Assembly (NCBI RefSeq): GCF_000719285.1
Contig: NZ_JOFS01000026.1
Coordinates: 1 to 64,000, forward strand
Direction: 5' to 3'
DNA length: 64,000 nt
DNA from: Streptomyces bicolor
GTDB lineage: Bacteria > Actinomycetota > Actinomycetes > Streptomycetales > Streptomycetaceae
Both the position numbers and the translations under genes were made by a program. Under the pieces are notes generated by a model. It was not told the DNA's origin, ran no database searches, and was given only the letters and a program-made list of their open reading frames with translations. Shown one piece after another: positions 33,857-44,693 of the stretch. How positions within the stretch are numbered: the first letter of the stretch is position 1; every line of letters starts with the position of its first letter.

Positions 33857-35073
33857 TGACCGCTCCCGTCACCACCCGCTCGTCCGCCGACCTGATCCGC
33901 GCCGAGGAGCCGGTCGTCGCGCACAACTACCACCCGCTGCCCGTGGTCGTCGCCCGTGCCGAGGGCACCTGGGTGGAGGACGTGGAGGGCCGCCGGTACC
34001 TCGACATGCTGGCCGGTTACTCGGCGCTGAACTTCGGCCACCGCCACCCGGCGCTGATCGAGGCGGCGCACCGCCAGCTGGACCGCCTGACCCTGACCTC
34101 CCGCGCGTTCCACAACGACCGCCTCGCCGAGTTCGCCGAGCGGCTGGCGGCGCTGACGGGCCTGGACATGGTGCTGCCGATGAACACGGGCGCCGAGGCC
34201 GTGGAGTCCGGCATCAAGGTGGCCCGCAAGTGGGCGTACGAGGTGAAGGGCGTCCCGGCGGACAAGGCGACGATCGTGGTCGCCGCGGAGAACTTCCACG
34301 GCCGTACGACGACGATCGTGTCGTTCTCCACGGACGAGACGGCACGGCAGGGCTTCGGCCCCTTCACTCCTGGCTTCCGGATCGTGCCGTACAACGACCT
34401 GGCCGCGCTGGAGGCGGCGGTCGACGAGACGACCGCGGCGGTGCTGCTGGAGCCGATCCAGGGCGAGGCGGGCGTCGTCATCCCCGACAACGGCTATCTC
34501 GCCGGGGTGCGCGAGCTGACCCGCCGCAAGGGCTGCCTGTTCATCGCGGACGAGATCCAGTCGGGGCTCGGCCGCACGGGCCGTACGCTCGCCGTGGAGC
34601 ACGAGGGTGTCGTCCCGGACATGCTGCTCCTCGGCAAGGCCCTGGGCGGCGGCATCGTCCCGGTGTCGGCGGTGGTGGCCCGCCGCGATGTCCTCGGCGT
34701 CCTGCGGCCGGGCGAGCACGGGTCGACCTTCGGCGGCAACCCGCTGTCCGCGGCGGTCGGCACCGCGGTGGTCGAGCTCCTGGAGACGGGCGAGTTCCAG
34801 CGCCGCGCCGCCGAGCTGGGCGTGGTCCTGCGAGGCGGTCTGTCGGCCCTGCTCGGGAAGGGCGTCGTCGGCTTCCGCGCGCGGGGCCTGTGGGCGGGCG
34901 TCGACATCGACCCGGAGGTCGGCACGGGCCGCGAGATCGGCGAACGCCTGCTTCGCGAGGGAGTCCTGGTCAAGGACACGCACGGCTCCACCATCCGCCT
35001 GGCCCCGCCGCTGACGATCACGTCGGAGGAGCTGGAGGCTGCGCTGGAGGCGCTGCAGAAGGTCCTGGCGTAA
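33856..35073 (+). CDS. rocD: ornithine aminotransferase
   Basis: This 405-residue class III pyridoxal-phosphate enzyme transfers the delta-amino group of ornithine to 2-oxoglutarate, giving glutamate 5-semialdehyde. Motifs: MNTGAEAVESGIKVARKW for the phosphate site, FIADEIQSGLGRTG with the cofactor aspartate, and the Schiff-base lysine in LLLGKALGGGIVPVSA. Start and upstream stop share TGATG. With the upstream hydrolase it forms a two-step arginine route into glutamate metabolism. Confidence 0.95.
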   Translation: MTAPVTTRSSADLIRAEEPVVAHNYHPLPVVVARAEGTWVEDVEGRRYLDMLAGYSALNFGHRHPALIEAAHRQLDRLTLTSRAFHNDRLAEFAERLAALTGLDMVLPMNTGAEAVESGIKVARKWAYEVKGVPADKATIVVAAENFHGRTTTIVSFSTDETARQGFGPFTPGFRIVPYNDLAALEAAVDETTAAVLLEPIQGEAGVVIPDNGYLAGVRELTRRKGCLFIADEIQSGLGRTGRTLAVEHEGVVPDMLLLGKALGGGIVPVSAVVARRDVLGVLRPGEHGSTFGGNPLSAAVGTAVVELLETGEFQRRAAELGVVLRGGLSALLGKGVVGFRARGLWAGVDIDPEVGTGREIGERLLREGVLVKDTHGSTIRLAPPLTITSEELEAALEALQKVLA

Positions 35074-35084
35074 CCCGCCCCACC

Positions 35085-35123
35085 CGGCGGCCCGGCTTCC
35101 GAACCATCGGGGCCGGGCTGCCG
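35085..35123. terminator. stem-loop downstream of rocD
   Basis: CGGCGGCCCGGC (35085-35096) pairs with GCCGGGCTGCCG (35112-35123), with one G-T pair and a 15-base loop, 12 bases after the rocD stop and before a converging gene. There is no T run, as is common in Streptomyces. Confidence 0.65.
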
Positions 35124-35227
35124 GCGGTCCCGGCCGATTGGCCTGGCGTGCCTGGCCCGCCGGTCCTGCCTGGCCCCTGGCCGCAGCCCGCCCCGAGGTT
35201 CGCGGGACACCCAGGTCCGCGACACAC

Positions 35228-35656
35228 CTAGGTCATGGTCAACAGGTGGTCCGTCGGTCCGTAGCTGATCTTCCAGTCGGCGCAGACCGCGACCGTGCCG
35301 TCCTGCTGACACCGCAGGCCCACCGTCACCCAGCGGACCGATCCGTCGCCCGTGAGCGAGAACGCCACGGCGACTTCGAACTCGTCGCATCCGCACGGGC
35401 ACTCGGCCACACACGGCTCGGCCTCCTCCCAGTACTCCGCGCTGTCCGCGATGAACGCCCGCCCGCCGCACGCGCCGCAGTCACGCCGTACACCGCCCTC
35501 GACCTCGTCGAAGTGAACGAAGAAGGTACGCCCACCGCAGTCACCGCACGCGGACGCGGAGATCCTCACCGGACGGTCGTCGACCTCGCGCAGCAGCGCC
35601 GCGAGGTCCGCCGGGACACCGTCCCCCACCTGATCATCAGCATGCACGCGACACAT
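35228..35656 (-). CDS. zinc-ribbon protein of unknown function
   Basis: A 142-residue soluble protein with cysteine pairs: CGDCGGRTF and CGACGGRAF form one four-cysteine ribbon (about residues 37-66) and CPCGCDEF a second cluster (about 85-92). The C-terminal half is predicted beta-rich. The start is uncertain; ATG 35656 is the longest sensible choice and no clear ribosome binding site marks any. It is divergent from the SpoIIE phosphatase. I do not recognise the family. Confidence 0.65.
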   Translation of the reverse strand: MCRVHADDQVGDGVPADLAALLREVDDRPVRISASACGDCGGRTFFVHFDEVEGGVRRDCGACGGRAFIADSAEYWEEAEPCVAECPCGCDEFEVAVAFSLTGDGSVRWVTVGLRCQQDGTVAVCADWKISYGPTDHLLTMT

Positions 35657-35804
35657 GGTCGCAGTCGTCCCGAACAAACAGCCGACCGCCTTGTCCGTCC
35701 TGCTCCGCACCCCGCCCGGCTCCCACAAAGAGGCGGCGTTGCCCGGAAGGGTGAAGATGGGGACAAGAGGTGGTAGACCGCTCTCAGCGACAGAGAGGTC
35801 GGCC

Positions 35805-38264
35805 GTGGGCACACACGAGGAGCAGGGCGTTGCCGGGCAGGGGTTCGACGTGGCGGACGCCGCGCCTTTGCTGCTCGACGCGCAGGGCCTGGTGACGGGG
35901 TGGACCAGGGACGCCCAGCGGCTGCTGGCGTACGCGGCCTCCGAGGCGGTCGGCCGGCACGTCGGCGAGCTGTTCAGCGCCGAGGACGCCGGCCGGGTCC
36001 CGGAGCTGATCGAACGGTGCCGGGCCGAGGGCGGCTGGGCGGGGCTGCTCACGGCGCTGCACAGGGACGGCGCGCCCATCAGGCTGATGGTGCGGATCAC
36101 GCCGGCCCTCGACACGCAGGGCCCCTCGCGCTGGCTCGTGCTCCTGTCCGACCTCGGCGACGCACACGGCTGGGACATGAGCCGCGACACCCTGCAGCAG
36201 ATGGTCTCCCGCTCCCCCGTCGGCATAGCGATCGTCGACACCGAGCTGCGCTACGTCTGGTCGAATCCGGCCCTCGCCCAGTTCGGCGGCGGCCTGCCGC
36301 CCCACCGGCTCGGCATGCGGCTGGCGGACATCCAGCCCGGCCTGGACTCCCAGTCCATCGAGGCCCAGATGCGCCACGTCCTGACGACCGGCGAACCGAT
36401 CGTCGGCTACGAGCACGTCGGCCACGCCCGCTCCGCCCCCCTGCGCGAGACCGCGCACATGATGTCGTTCACCCGGCTCGACGACGGCCACGGCCACCCC
36501 ACCGGCGTGTACTACACGGTCGAGGACATCTCCGAACGGCACCGCGCCCGGCAGCGCCTGGCCCTGCTCGACCGGGCCGGCGAGCGCATCGGCCGCACGC
36601 TCGACATCACGCGCACCGCGCAGGAGCTGGCGGACGTGGCCGTACCGGGGCTGGCCGACCTCGTCACCGTGGACCTGTTGGAGTCGGTGCTACGGGGTGG
36701 CGAGCCCGCGCCCGGACCGCTGAGCGACACCGAACCGGTGCCGCTGCGCCGGGCGGGATACCGGTCGGTCAACGGGAGCGTGCCGGTGACCGTCGTCGAC
36801 ATCGGCGAGGTGGTCGCCTATCCGGCGCAGTCGCCTCCGATCCGCTGTCTGAGGACGGGCAAGTCCTGGCGCGAGGCGAAACTCGATCCGCTCGGCGAGG
36901 CATGGGCCAAGCACGCGCGTGGCGGGCAGGCCGCCATCTTCCTGGAACTGGGCCTGCACAGCGTGATGATCGTGCCGATCCGCGCACGGGGCGTCACCCT
37001 GGGCGTCACCACCTTCTTCCGGCGCCACCGCCAGGAGGCGTTCGAGGAGGACGACCTGAACCTTGCCGAGGACCTCGTCTCGCGCGCCGCCGTCTGTGTC
37101 GACAACGCCCGGCGTTACACCCGCGAGCGCGACGCCGCCCTGGTCCTGCAGCGCAGCCTGCTGCCGCACCGGCTGCCCGAGCAGGACGCGGTGGCGGTGG
37201 CCGCCTGCTACCGGCCGGCCGACGAGCTGACCGGCCTCGGCGGGGACTGGTACGACGTCATCCCGCTGTCGGGCGCCCGTGTCGCCCTGGTGGTGGGCGA
37301 GGTGCCCGGGCACGGCATCGGCGCCGCGGCGGCGATGGGGCGGCTGCGGACCGCCGTACGGACGCTCGCCGCGCTGGATCTGCCGCCCGACGAGGTGCTG
37401 GCCCATCTGGACGACCTGGTCGCGCGGTCGGCACGCGAGGAGGGCGTCGAAACGGACGGGGAGGAGGCCGCCGAGGCCCAGAACGTGGGGGCCGGGTGCG
37501 TGTACGTCGTCTACGACCCGGTCGACGGGACGTGCACCATGGCGGCCGCGGGCCATCCGGCGCCCGCGGTGATCATGCCCGACGGCACCGTCACCTTCGT
37601 CGACCTGCCGCAGGGCCCGCCGCTCGGTGTCGGCGGTCCCCCCTTCGAGTCGGTGGAGCTGGCCCTGGCGGCGGGCAGCACGCTCGCCCTGCACACCGAC
37701 GGGCTGCTGGCCGGCGGGGAGACCTGGGCCGTGGACGCCGACCGGGTCCGGCTGCGGCGGGCGCTGGAGCAGGCCGCGGCCTCGCTGGACGTGCAGTGCC
37801 GGACCGTGGTCGACGCGCTGGTCCCGGACCGGCCGTACGACGACGTGGCCCTGCTGATGGCCCGCACCCGGCTCCTCGGCACCGAGCAGGTGGCCGACTG
37901 GGACCTCCCCGCCGACCCGGCCGCGGTCGCTGACGCCCGCAAGACGGCCGCCCGGCAGCTGACGGAGTGGGGTCTGGAGGAACTGGCCTTCACGACGGAA
38001 CTGGTCGTGAGCGAGCTGGTCACCAACGCCATCCGGTACGCCGCCGGGCCCATCCGACTGCGTCTGATCCGGGAGCGCGCGCTGTTCTGCGAGGTCTACG
38101 ACGGCGGTGCCACCGCCCCGCACCTGCGCCATCCGCGGACCACGGACGAGGGCGGGCGCGGGCTGCTGTTGGTCTCCCAGTTCACCCAGCAGTGGGGCAC
38201 CCGCTTCGTGCCCGAGGGGAAGATCATCTGGGCCGAGCAGTCCCTGACGGATCCACCGCCCTGA
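35805..38264 (+). CDS. multidomain SpoIIE/PP2C phosphatase with PAS, GAF and HATPase domains
   Basis: An 819-residue signalling protein: two PAS domains (about 20-125 and 130-245, with VYYTVEDISERHRAR at the end), a GAF domain (about 265-430), a PP2C/SpoIIE phosphatase (about 445-665; GLGGDWYDVIPLSG, GEVPGHGIGAAAAMGRLRT, AAGHPAP) and a C-terminal RsbW-type HATPase (about 690-812; VVSELVTNAIRYA, EGGRGLLLVSQF). Such proteins dephosphorylate anti-anti-sigma factors and can also bind sigma factors as kinase-like anti-sigma. The GTG at 35805 follows GAGAGG. A second SpoIIE phosphatase follows. Confidence 0.92.
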   Translation: MGTHEEQGVAGQGFDVADAAPLLLDAQGLVTGWTRDAQRLLAYAASEAVGRHVGELFSAEDAGRVPELIERCRAEGGWAGLLTALHRDGAPIRLMVRITPALDTQGPSRWLVLLSDLGDAHGWDMSRDTLQQMVSRSPVGIAIVDTELRYVWSNPALAQFGGGLPPHRLGMRLADIQPGLDSQSIEAQMRHVLTTGEPIVGYEHVGHARSAPLRETAHMMSFTRLDDGHGHPTGVYYTVEDISERHRARQRLALLDRAGERIGRTLDITRTAQELADVAVPGLADLVTVDLLESVLRGGEPAPGPLSDTEPVPLRRAGYRSVNGSVPVTVVDIGEVVAYPAQSPPIRCLRTGKSWREAKLDPLGEAWAKHARGGQAAIFLELGLHSVMIVPIRARGVTLGVTTFFRRHRQEAFEEDDLNLAEDLVSRAAVCVDNARRYTRERDAALVLQRSLLPHRLPEQDAVAVAACYRPADELTGLGGDWYDVIPLSGARVALVVGEVPGHGIGAAAAMGRLRTAVRTLAALDLPPDEVLAHLDDLVARSAREEGVETDGEEAAEAQNVGAGCVYVVYDPVDGTCTMAAAGHPAPAVIMPDGTVTFVDLPQGPPLGVGGPPFESVELALAAGSTLALHTDGLLAGGETWAVDADRVRLRRALEQAAASLDVQCRTVVDALVPDRPYDDVALLMARTRLLGTEQVADWDLPADPAAVADARKTAARQLTEWGLEELAFTTELVVSELVTNAIRYAAGPIRLRLIRERALFCEVYDGGATAPHLRHPRTTDEGGRGLLLVSQFTQQWGTRFVPEGKIIWAEQSLTDPPP

Positions 38265-38354
38265 CCTGCCGAACCGGACCAGATGTAGTACATCGGTACA
38301 TACGCTGCACAGCGTGGGAAACTGGTCAGGTCCCGGTGGTGAGGCGGGAGCCCC

Positions 38355-39587
38355 ATGGATGAGACGGCGATCGACTACGAGGCGGTGTTCCAGGCGCTGC
38401 CCGGAATGGTGGCGCTGCTGACCCCGGAGCTGCTCTACGCCGACGCCAACGAAGACTTCCAGCGCCTGTCCGGGCGCACCCGCGAGCAGCTGGTGGGCCG
38501 GTACATCTTCGATGTCTTCCCCGAGAATCCCAACGATCCGGCGGCGACCGGCATGCGGGACGTCCGGGCGTCGATGCTGCGCGTGGTGGCCACCGGCGAG
38601 CGCGACACGATGGCACTGCAGCGCTACGACGTCGAGGACCCCCTGAGCCCCGGCCACTGGGAGGAGCGCTACTGGAGCCCGATCAACGCGCCCGTGCCCG
38701 GCCCCGACGGCAAGGTGGCGTTCGTTCTGCACCGGGTGGAGGAGGTCACCGAACTCATCCGGCTGCGGGGCGGCTCGGGCGGTGACAGCCGGGCGCGGGT
38801 GCTGGAGGCCGAGCTGTACACGCGCGCCCGCGAGCTGCAGGAGCTCAACGACCGGCTGCGGCAGGCCCACGCCCGCGAGCGCGAGGTGGCCCTGGCGCTG
38901 CAGGAGGCGATGCTGCCCGCCCGGCGGCAGGTGGGCAACCACCGGGCGGCGGTGCGCTACCGGCCCGCGGTCGGCGCGCTGAACGTGTGCGGCGACTGGT
39001 ACGACCTGGTCGACCTGGTGGGCGGCAACCGGATCGGCGTGTCGGTGGGCGACGTGGTCGGCCACGGCCTCGCGGCGGCCGGCGTCATGGGCCAGCTGCG
39101 CAGCGCCCTGAGCGCGTCCTCCCGGGTGGCCGACGGCCCGGCCCAGGCGCTCGACGTGCTCGGGCGGTACGCCCATGTGGTCGACGGCGCGGAATCGGCC
39201 ACCGCGGTCACCACGTTCATCGACTTCGACGCCCGCACCATCACCTACAGCAGCGCGGGCCATCCGCCGCCGGTGCTGGTCCACGCCGACGGCGGGGTGG
39301 AGTTCCTCGACCAGGCCACCGACACGCCCCTGGACGCCCGCCCCGACCCGATCCCGAGACCGCAGGCCGCCACCACGTTCGCCGACGGCGCCACGCTCGC
39401 GCTGTACACGGACGGCCTGATCGAGCGCCGCCGCGAGGACATCGACACGGGCCTCGCCCGGCTCGCGCAGGCACTCGTCCGCCATCGCACCGCCGACCCC
39501 GAGCCCCTCGCCGACTCCGTCCTGCTGGAGCTGCTGCCACCCGGCGGCGCGACCGACGACACGGCACTGATCATCGTGCGGCTGTGA
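38355..39587 (+). CDS. PAS-SpoIIE PP2C phosphatase
   Basis: A 410-residue protein with an N-terminal PAS domain (about 5-130; LLYADANEDFQRLSGRT), a coiled coil (about 135-185) and a SpoIIE-type PP2C domain (about 190-408; NVCGDWYDLVDLVGG, GDVVGHGLAAAGVMGQLRSAL, SAGHPPPVLV). It lacks the HATPase domain of its neighbour. It probably responds to a ligand or redox state through PAS and dephosphorylates an anti-sigma antagonist. GGGAG precedes the ATG. Confidence 0.92.
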   Translation: MDETAIDYEAVFQALPGMVALLTPELLYADANEDFQRLSGRTREQLVGRYIFDVFPENPNDPAATGMRDVRASMLRVVATGERDTMALQRYDVEDPLSPGHWEERYWSPINAPVPGPDGKVAFVLHRVEEVTELIRLRGGSGGDSRARVLEAELYTRARELQELNDRLRQAHAREREVALALQEAMLPARRQVGNHRAAVRYRPAVGALNVCGDWYDLVDLVGGNRIGVSVGDVVGHGLAAAGVMGQLRSALSASSRVADGPAQALDVLGRYAHVVDGAESATAVTTFIDFDARTITYSSAGHPPPVLVHADGGVEFLDQATDTPLDARPDPIPRPQAATTFADGATLALYTDGLIERRREDIDTGLARLAQALVRHRTADPEPLADSVLLELLPPGGATDDTALIIVRL

Positions 39588-39909
39588 TGGACGAGCAGAC
39601 CCGACGGCTCCCCGCAAGGACCGACCGCCTGCCAGCCCGTGGCCGTGATCACGCCAAACCAAGCCATCCGGTTGCCGCACACCGAGCCGTGACACCAGGC
39701 TGGTCCGGCGGTTCTCCCCACCCGCAAGCACCGCCGCCCATCGGCTTCCTGACACCCAGTCAGGAAAATCGCCATGGGTCGGCATCCGTCCGTCCCTGCC
39801 CGGTTCCGGCCCGTCAACCCTGCGCCTACACTGACAGCCCCACGGCACGCTGGTTGACCTGCCAGAACGCGGCGGCCCGAGCTGATCCCCCCGAGTGAGG
39901 AGCGCCCCT
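39588..39909. other. 322-base intergenic region before the acyltransferase
   Basis: No gene is visible. It contains a perfect inverted repeat at 39746-39766 and a possible -10 box TACACT near 39830. The repeat is 144 bases from the acyltransferase start. Confidence 0.6.
39746..39766. promoter_or_regulatory. perfect inverted repeat, candidate TetR-type operator
   Basis: Arms TTCCTGAC and GTCAGGAA flank a five-base centre (ACCCA). The core CTGAC-N5-GTCAG resembles operators of TetR lipid regulators. No TetR gene is next to it; the downstream gene is a lipid acyltransferase. Confidence 0.55.
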
Positions 39910-40644
39910 TTGTTCTACTACGTCCTCAAATACGTGTTGTTGGGACCTCTCCTGAGACTGGTCTTCCGGCCTCGAATAGAGGGCCTCGAGCACGTACCGG
40001 CCACGGGCGCGGCCATCGTCGCCGGCAACCACCTGTCGTTCTCGGACCACTTCCTGATGCCGGCGATGCTCAAGCGCCGCATCACCTTCCTCGCGAAGAA
40101 GGAGTACTTCACGGGGCCGGGCCTCAAGGGACGCCTGACCGCGGCCTTCTTCCGCAGCGCCGGCCAGATCCCGGTCGACCGCACCGGCAAGGAGGCGGGC
40201 CAGGCCGCGATCCGCGAGGGGCTCGGCGTCCTGAGCAAGAACGAACTCCTCGGCATCTACCCGGAGGGCACCCGCTCGCACGACGGCCGGCTCTACAAGG
40301 GCAAGGTCGGGGTCGCGGTGATGGCGCTCAAGGCCCAGGTCCCGGTCATCCCGTGCGCGATGATCGGCACGTTCGAGGCGCAGCCGCCCGGCAAGATCAT
40401 CCCGAACATCCACCCGGTGACGATCCGCTTCGGCGAGCCCCTCGACTTCTCCCGCTACGCCGGCATGGAGAACGAGAAGGCGATCCTGCGCGCGGTGACC
40501 GACGAGATCATGTACGCGATCCTGTCCCTGTCCGAGCAAGAGTACGTCGACCAGTACGCGGCCGTGGCCAAGGTCGAGCAGGCCGAGGCTGCCAAGGCCA
40601 AGGCGGACAAGGAGCGCAAGTTCCCCCGGCTGCCCATCAGCTGA
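39910..40644 (+). CDS. 1-acyl-sn-glycerol-3-phosphate acyltransferase (PlsC family)
   Basis: The 244-residue membrane-associated enzyme transfers a fatty acyl group to lysophosphatidate or a related glycerolipid. The catalytic motif is NHLSFSD (H-x4-D) and the substrate motif YPEGTRS. It has a hydrophobic N terminus (FYYVLKYVLLGPLLRLVF) and a charged coiled end (QAEAAKAKADKERK). I prefer the TTG at 39910, seven bases after GGAG, to the GTG at 39895, which lies inside that site. Confidence 0.9.
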   Translation: MFYYVLKYVLLGPLLRLVFRPRIEGLEHVPATGAAIVAGNHLSFSDHFLMPAMLKRRITFLAKKEYFTGPGLKGRLTAAFFRSAGQIPVDRTGKEAGQAAIREGLGVLSKNELLGIYPEGTRSHDGRLYKGKVGVAVMALKAQVPVIPCAMIGTFEAQPPGKIIPNIHPVTIRFGEPLDFSRYAGMENEKAILRAVTDEIMYAILSLSEQEYVDQYAAVAKVEQAEAAKAKADKERKFPRLPIS

Positions 40645-40673
40645 CTAGCCGCCTGCGCCGCCCGAGGGGGCGC

Positions 40674-41444
40674 TCAGACAGACCCCAGGGACTCGAGCGC
40701 CTCGTCGAGCAGCCCACGCAGCCGCAGCGCGTCCGCCGCCACGGCGCTCACCAGGGCGGCGGGCCCGGCGAGCGGCATGACGGCGGCGCCGTCCCCCAGC
40801 ACCCGAGCCGCCACCGGGGCGTCCGCGAACTCCGGCCGCACGACGACGAGTTGACCGACGGCCCGACACCCGCCGAGCCCTGCGGGCCCGTCCCAGCCAC
40901 CCGGCGCTCCGGGCCCGCAGGCGAGCTCCTGATCAAGAACCAACCGCCCCGCGACACTCACCCGGATCCGGCTGCTCAGCCGCCCGGGCTCCTCCCCCAC
41001 GCGTCCGAGCACCTGCTCCTCACGCAGGACGAGCCGCCCCGAGGCACCGACGTCGACGCGAGTCGTCACGTGCAGATCACTGCCCCGGGCGGAGATCAAC
41101 TGCTCGGGCAGCCAGCGCAGTTCACCGCCGTCGGCCACGGACAGCCGCACCTCGTACCTGGCGTCGCCCTTGTTCTGCCCCGGCAGCGCGATGGTGGCGG
41201 CCGCCGACCCGACGTGCAGCCGGGCCCCGGCCTCCACATCGGCCTCCACCGTGAAGTGATCGCCGCCGAGCGGCCCGCTCATCGCCCCGACGAGCACGAC
41301 CCGTGCCTCGGCACCGCTCCCCCGGGTCCTACGGAGCGCGAGCGGCCCGCCGCCGTCGAGCACGGGCAGCGACGTACCACCCCGCCCGTCGTCCCGGGCG
41401 ACGATCCACGCGAGGGCCCGTACCCCACCGGTCGCAGTCGTCAT
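40674..41444 (-). CDS. ureD: urease accessory protein UreD
   Basis: UreD (UreH) is the scaffold of the UreDFG complex that delivers nickel and carbamylates the active-site lysine of urease. The 256-residue protein has typical segments [34 protein letters not shown] and [11 protein letters not shown]. Its start overlaps the ureG stop in ATGA. It is the last gene of ureABCFGD and converges with the acyltransferase gene. Confidence 0.9.
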   Translation of the reverse strand: MTTATGGVRALAWIVARDDGRGGTSLPVLDGGGPLALRRTRGSGAEARVVLVGAMSGPLGGDHFTVEADVEAGARLHVGSAAATIALPGQNKGDARYEVRLSVADGGELRWLPEQLISARGSDLHVTTRVDVGASGRLVLREEQVLGRVGEEPGRLSSRIRVSVAGRLVLDQELACGPGAPGGWDGPAGLGGCRAVGQLVVVRPEFADAPVAARVLGDGAAVMPLAGPAALVSAVAADALRLRGLLDEALESLGSV

Positions 41445-42118
41445 GCCGTCCACGCCGAGAGCTGCGCACGCACCCACTCGGCGACACCCCGCACACCGGG
41501 CTCGCCGCGCAGCGACTGGAACACCACCGGCAGTTCGGCCCGCTGCGCCTTGGCGTCCGCCGCCATCCGCGACAGGTCGGAGCCGACGTACGGCGCGAGG
41601 TCGGTCTTGTTGACGACGAGCAGGTCGGCGGTGGTCACCCCCGGCCCGCCCTTGCGCGGAATGTCGTCCCCACCGGCGACATCGATCACGAAGATCTGCG
41701 CATCCACGAGCCCCTTGGAGAAGGTGGCCGTGAGGTTGTCGCCGCCCGACTCGACGAGGATGAGATCGAGCGGCCCGACCTCGTCCTCGAGATCCTCGAC
41801 CGCTTCGAGGTTCGCGGAGATGTCGTCGCGGATCGCGGTGTGCGGGCACGCCCCCGTCTCCACGGCCGTGATCCGCTCGGGCGGCAGCACGGCCTCCCGC
41901 AGCAGGAACTCGGCGTCCTCGCGCGTGTAGATGTCGTTGGTGACGACGGCGAGAGACAGTTCGTCACGCAGCGCCCGGCACAGCGCCGCGACGGTGGCCG
42001 TCTTGCCGGACCCGACGGGCCCGCCGAGGCCGATACGCAGGGCACGGCGCGAGCCGTCCGGGCGGCGGGCGTCGGCGCTGACGGCAGAGGGGCCGTCGTG
42101 GGAGTGGTCGAGGTGCAT
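41441..42118 (-). CDS. ureG: urease accessory GTPase UreG
   Basis: The 225-residue SIMIBI GTPase powers nickel insertion into urease. P-loop GGPVGSGKT lies at residues 32-40, [13 protein letters not shown] and [14 protein letters not shown] are the family-specific segments (with the nickel-binding CPH), and [12 protein letters not shown] is the guanine specificity motif. A short His-rich start (MHLDHSHDG) may bind nickel. It is translationally coupled to ureD. Repeat DNA separates it from ureF. Confidence 0.95.
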   Translation of the reverse strand: MHLDHSHDGPSAVSADARRPDGSRRALRIGLGGPVGSGKTATVAALCRALRDELSLAVVTNDIYTREDAEFLLREAVLPPERITAVETGACPHTAIRDDISANLEAVEDLEDEVGPLDLILVESGGDNLTATFSKGLVDAQIFVIDVAGGDDIPRKGGPGVTTADLLVVNKTDLAPYVGSDLSRMAADAKAQRAELPVVFQSLRGEPGVRGVAEWVRAQLSAWTA

Positions 42119-42142
42119 GCGCGGCTCCTTTGGTAGCTGGGG

Positions 42143-42284
42143 GTGGCCTACTCAGCCCGTCCGGCGTTTGAGGACGAGGCCGTTCAGGCCGAAGCGGGGT
42201 CTGGGGCGGTAGCCCCAGCGGGGTCGAAGGGGCAGCGCCCCTTCAGGACGGGACGGGTAGGGGCGGCGGGGGCGAAAGAAGCCC
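42143..42284. repeat. dispersed Streptomyces repeat between ureF and ureG
   Basis: The stretch starting at CAGCCCGTCCGGCGTTTGAG, followed by GACGAGG, a CCGTTCAGGCCGAAGCGGGG block, a GGGGCGGTAGCCCC hairpin and GGGACGGGTAGGGGCGGCGG, is a repeat I recognise between many Streptomyces genes. It interrupts the otherwise tight urease operon and encodes nothing. Confidence 0.65.
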
Positions 42285-42958
42285 TACGACGCGAACAGCC
42301 GTACAGCCCAAGCCGCATGCACCTCCGCCCCGATCTCCAGCAACGGCCCGGAACCCGCCGGCAGTTCGTCGACACCGTCGTCGACCACCCGCCGCCCCGC
42401 CTCCACCGCACGATCGGCAACCCGGTCCATCTCCGGCGCCAACCGGGCAAGCACAGCCGTGGCGTCAAAGGGATCAAGACTCAGCAACCGCACCGTCGCA
42501 CTCGCCGGCCCACTCACACTCTCGTACGCCGCGCAGTAAGCCGCCTCCACGGCCCCCAGCCCCGCCGCCCGGGCGGCAACCCCGAGCACGACCGGCTGAT
42601 GGGCCCCCTTGGGAAACCGCCGGGCCAGATCGTCGAGCTCCGCCGAAGGCCACGTGGCCCGCGCCGCCCGCATCAGCTGCCGCCCCAGCTTCCGCCCCGC
42701 CGTACGCAACGCGGGCGACGGCGTACGGGCATCGGCAGCCCCGTCCAGGGCCACCGCATCGACCCCGAGCGCGGCCGCCGCGGCGAGCGAGGCAGCGACC
42801 AGCCCAGCCGTGTGCAACCGCCCCCGGCAGAAGTCCTCAAGGCTCGCGGCCCCGGTGATCCGCCCGGCCTTGACGGCCGCCTCCGCCCCGCCGGAATGCG
42901 CATGGCCCCCGGCGGGAAAACGGCCGTCGGCCAGGACGAGAAGTGCAGCGCGCGACAT
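42284..42958 (-). CDS. ureF: urease accessory protein UreF
   Basis: UreF is the helical GTPase-activating-like partner in the UreDFG nickel-loading complex. The 224-residue protein starts MSRAALLVLADGRFPAGGHAHSGG, the hallmark N terminus, and is helical throughout. Start 42958 lies 14 bases after the ureC stop. The distance to ureG (165 bases of repeat) is the only large gap in the cluster. Confidence 0.93.
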   Translation of the reverse strand: MSRAALLVLADGRFPAGGHAHSGGAEAAVKAGRITGAASLEDFCRGRLHTAGLVAASLAAAAALGVDAVALDGAADARTPSPALRTAGRKLGRQLMRAARATWPSAELDDLARRFPKGAHQPVVLGVAARAAGLGAVEAAYCAAYESVSGPASATVRLLSLDPFDATAVLARLAPEMDRVADRAVEAGRRVVDDGVDELPAGSGPLLEIGAEVHAAWAVRLFAS

Positions 42959-42971
42959 CGGCAACCAGCCC

Positions 42972-44685
<1,714 letters not shown>

Positions 44686-44693
<8 letters not shown>

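Noticed and set aside
39895..39909. GTG start for the PlsC-like gene
   Set aside because: It lies within the ribosome binding site that serves the TTG at 39910.
40645..40673. Hairpin between plsC and ureD as terminator
   Set aside because: Only a five-base GCGCC/GGCGC stem is present, too weak to claim.
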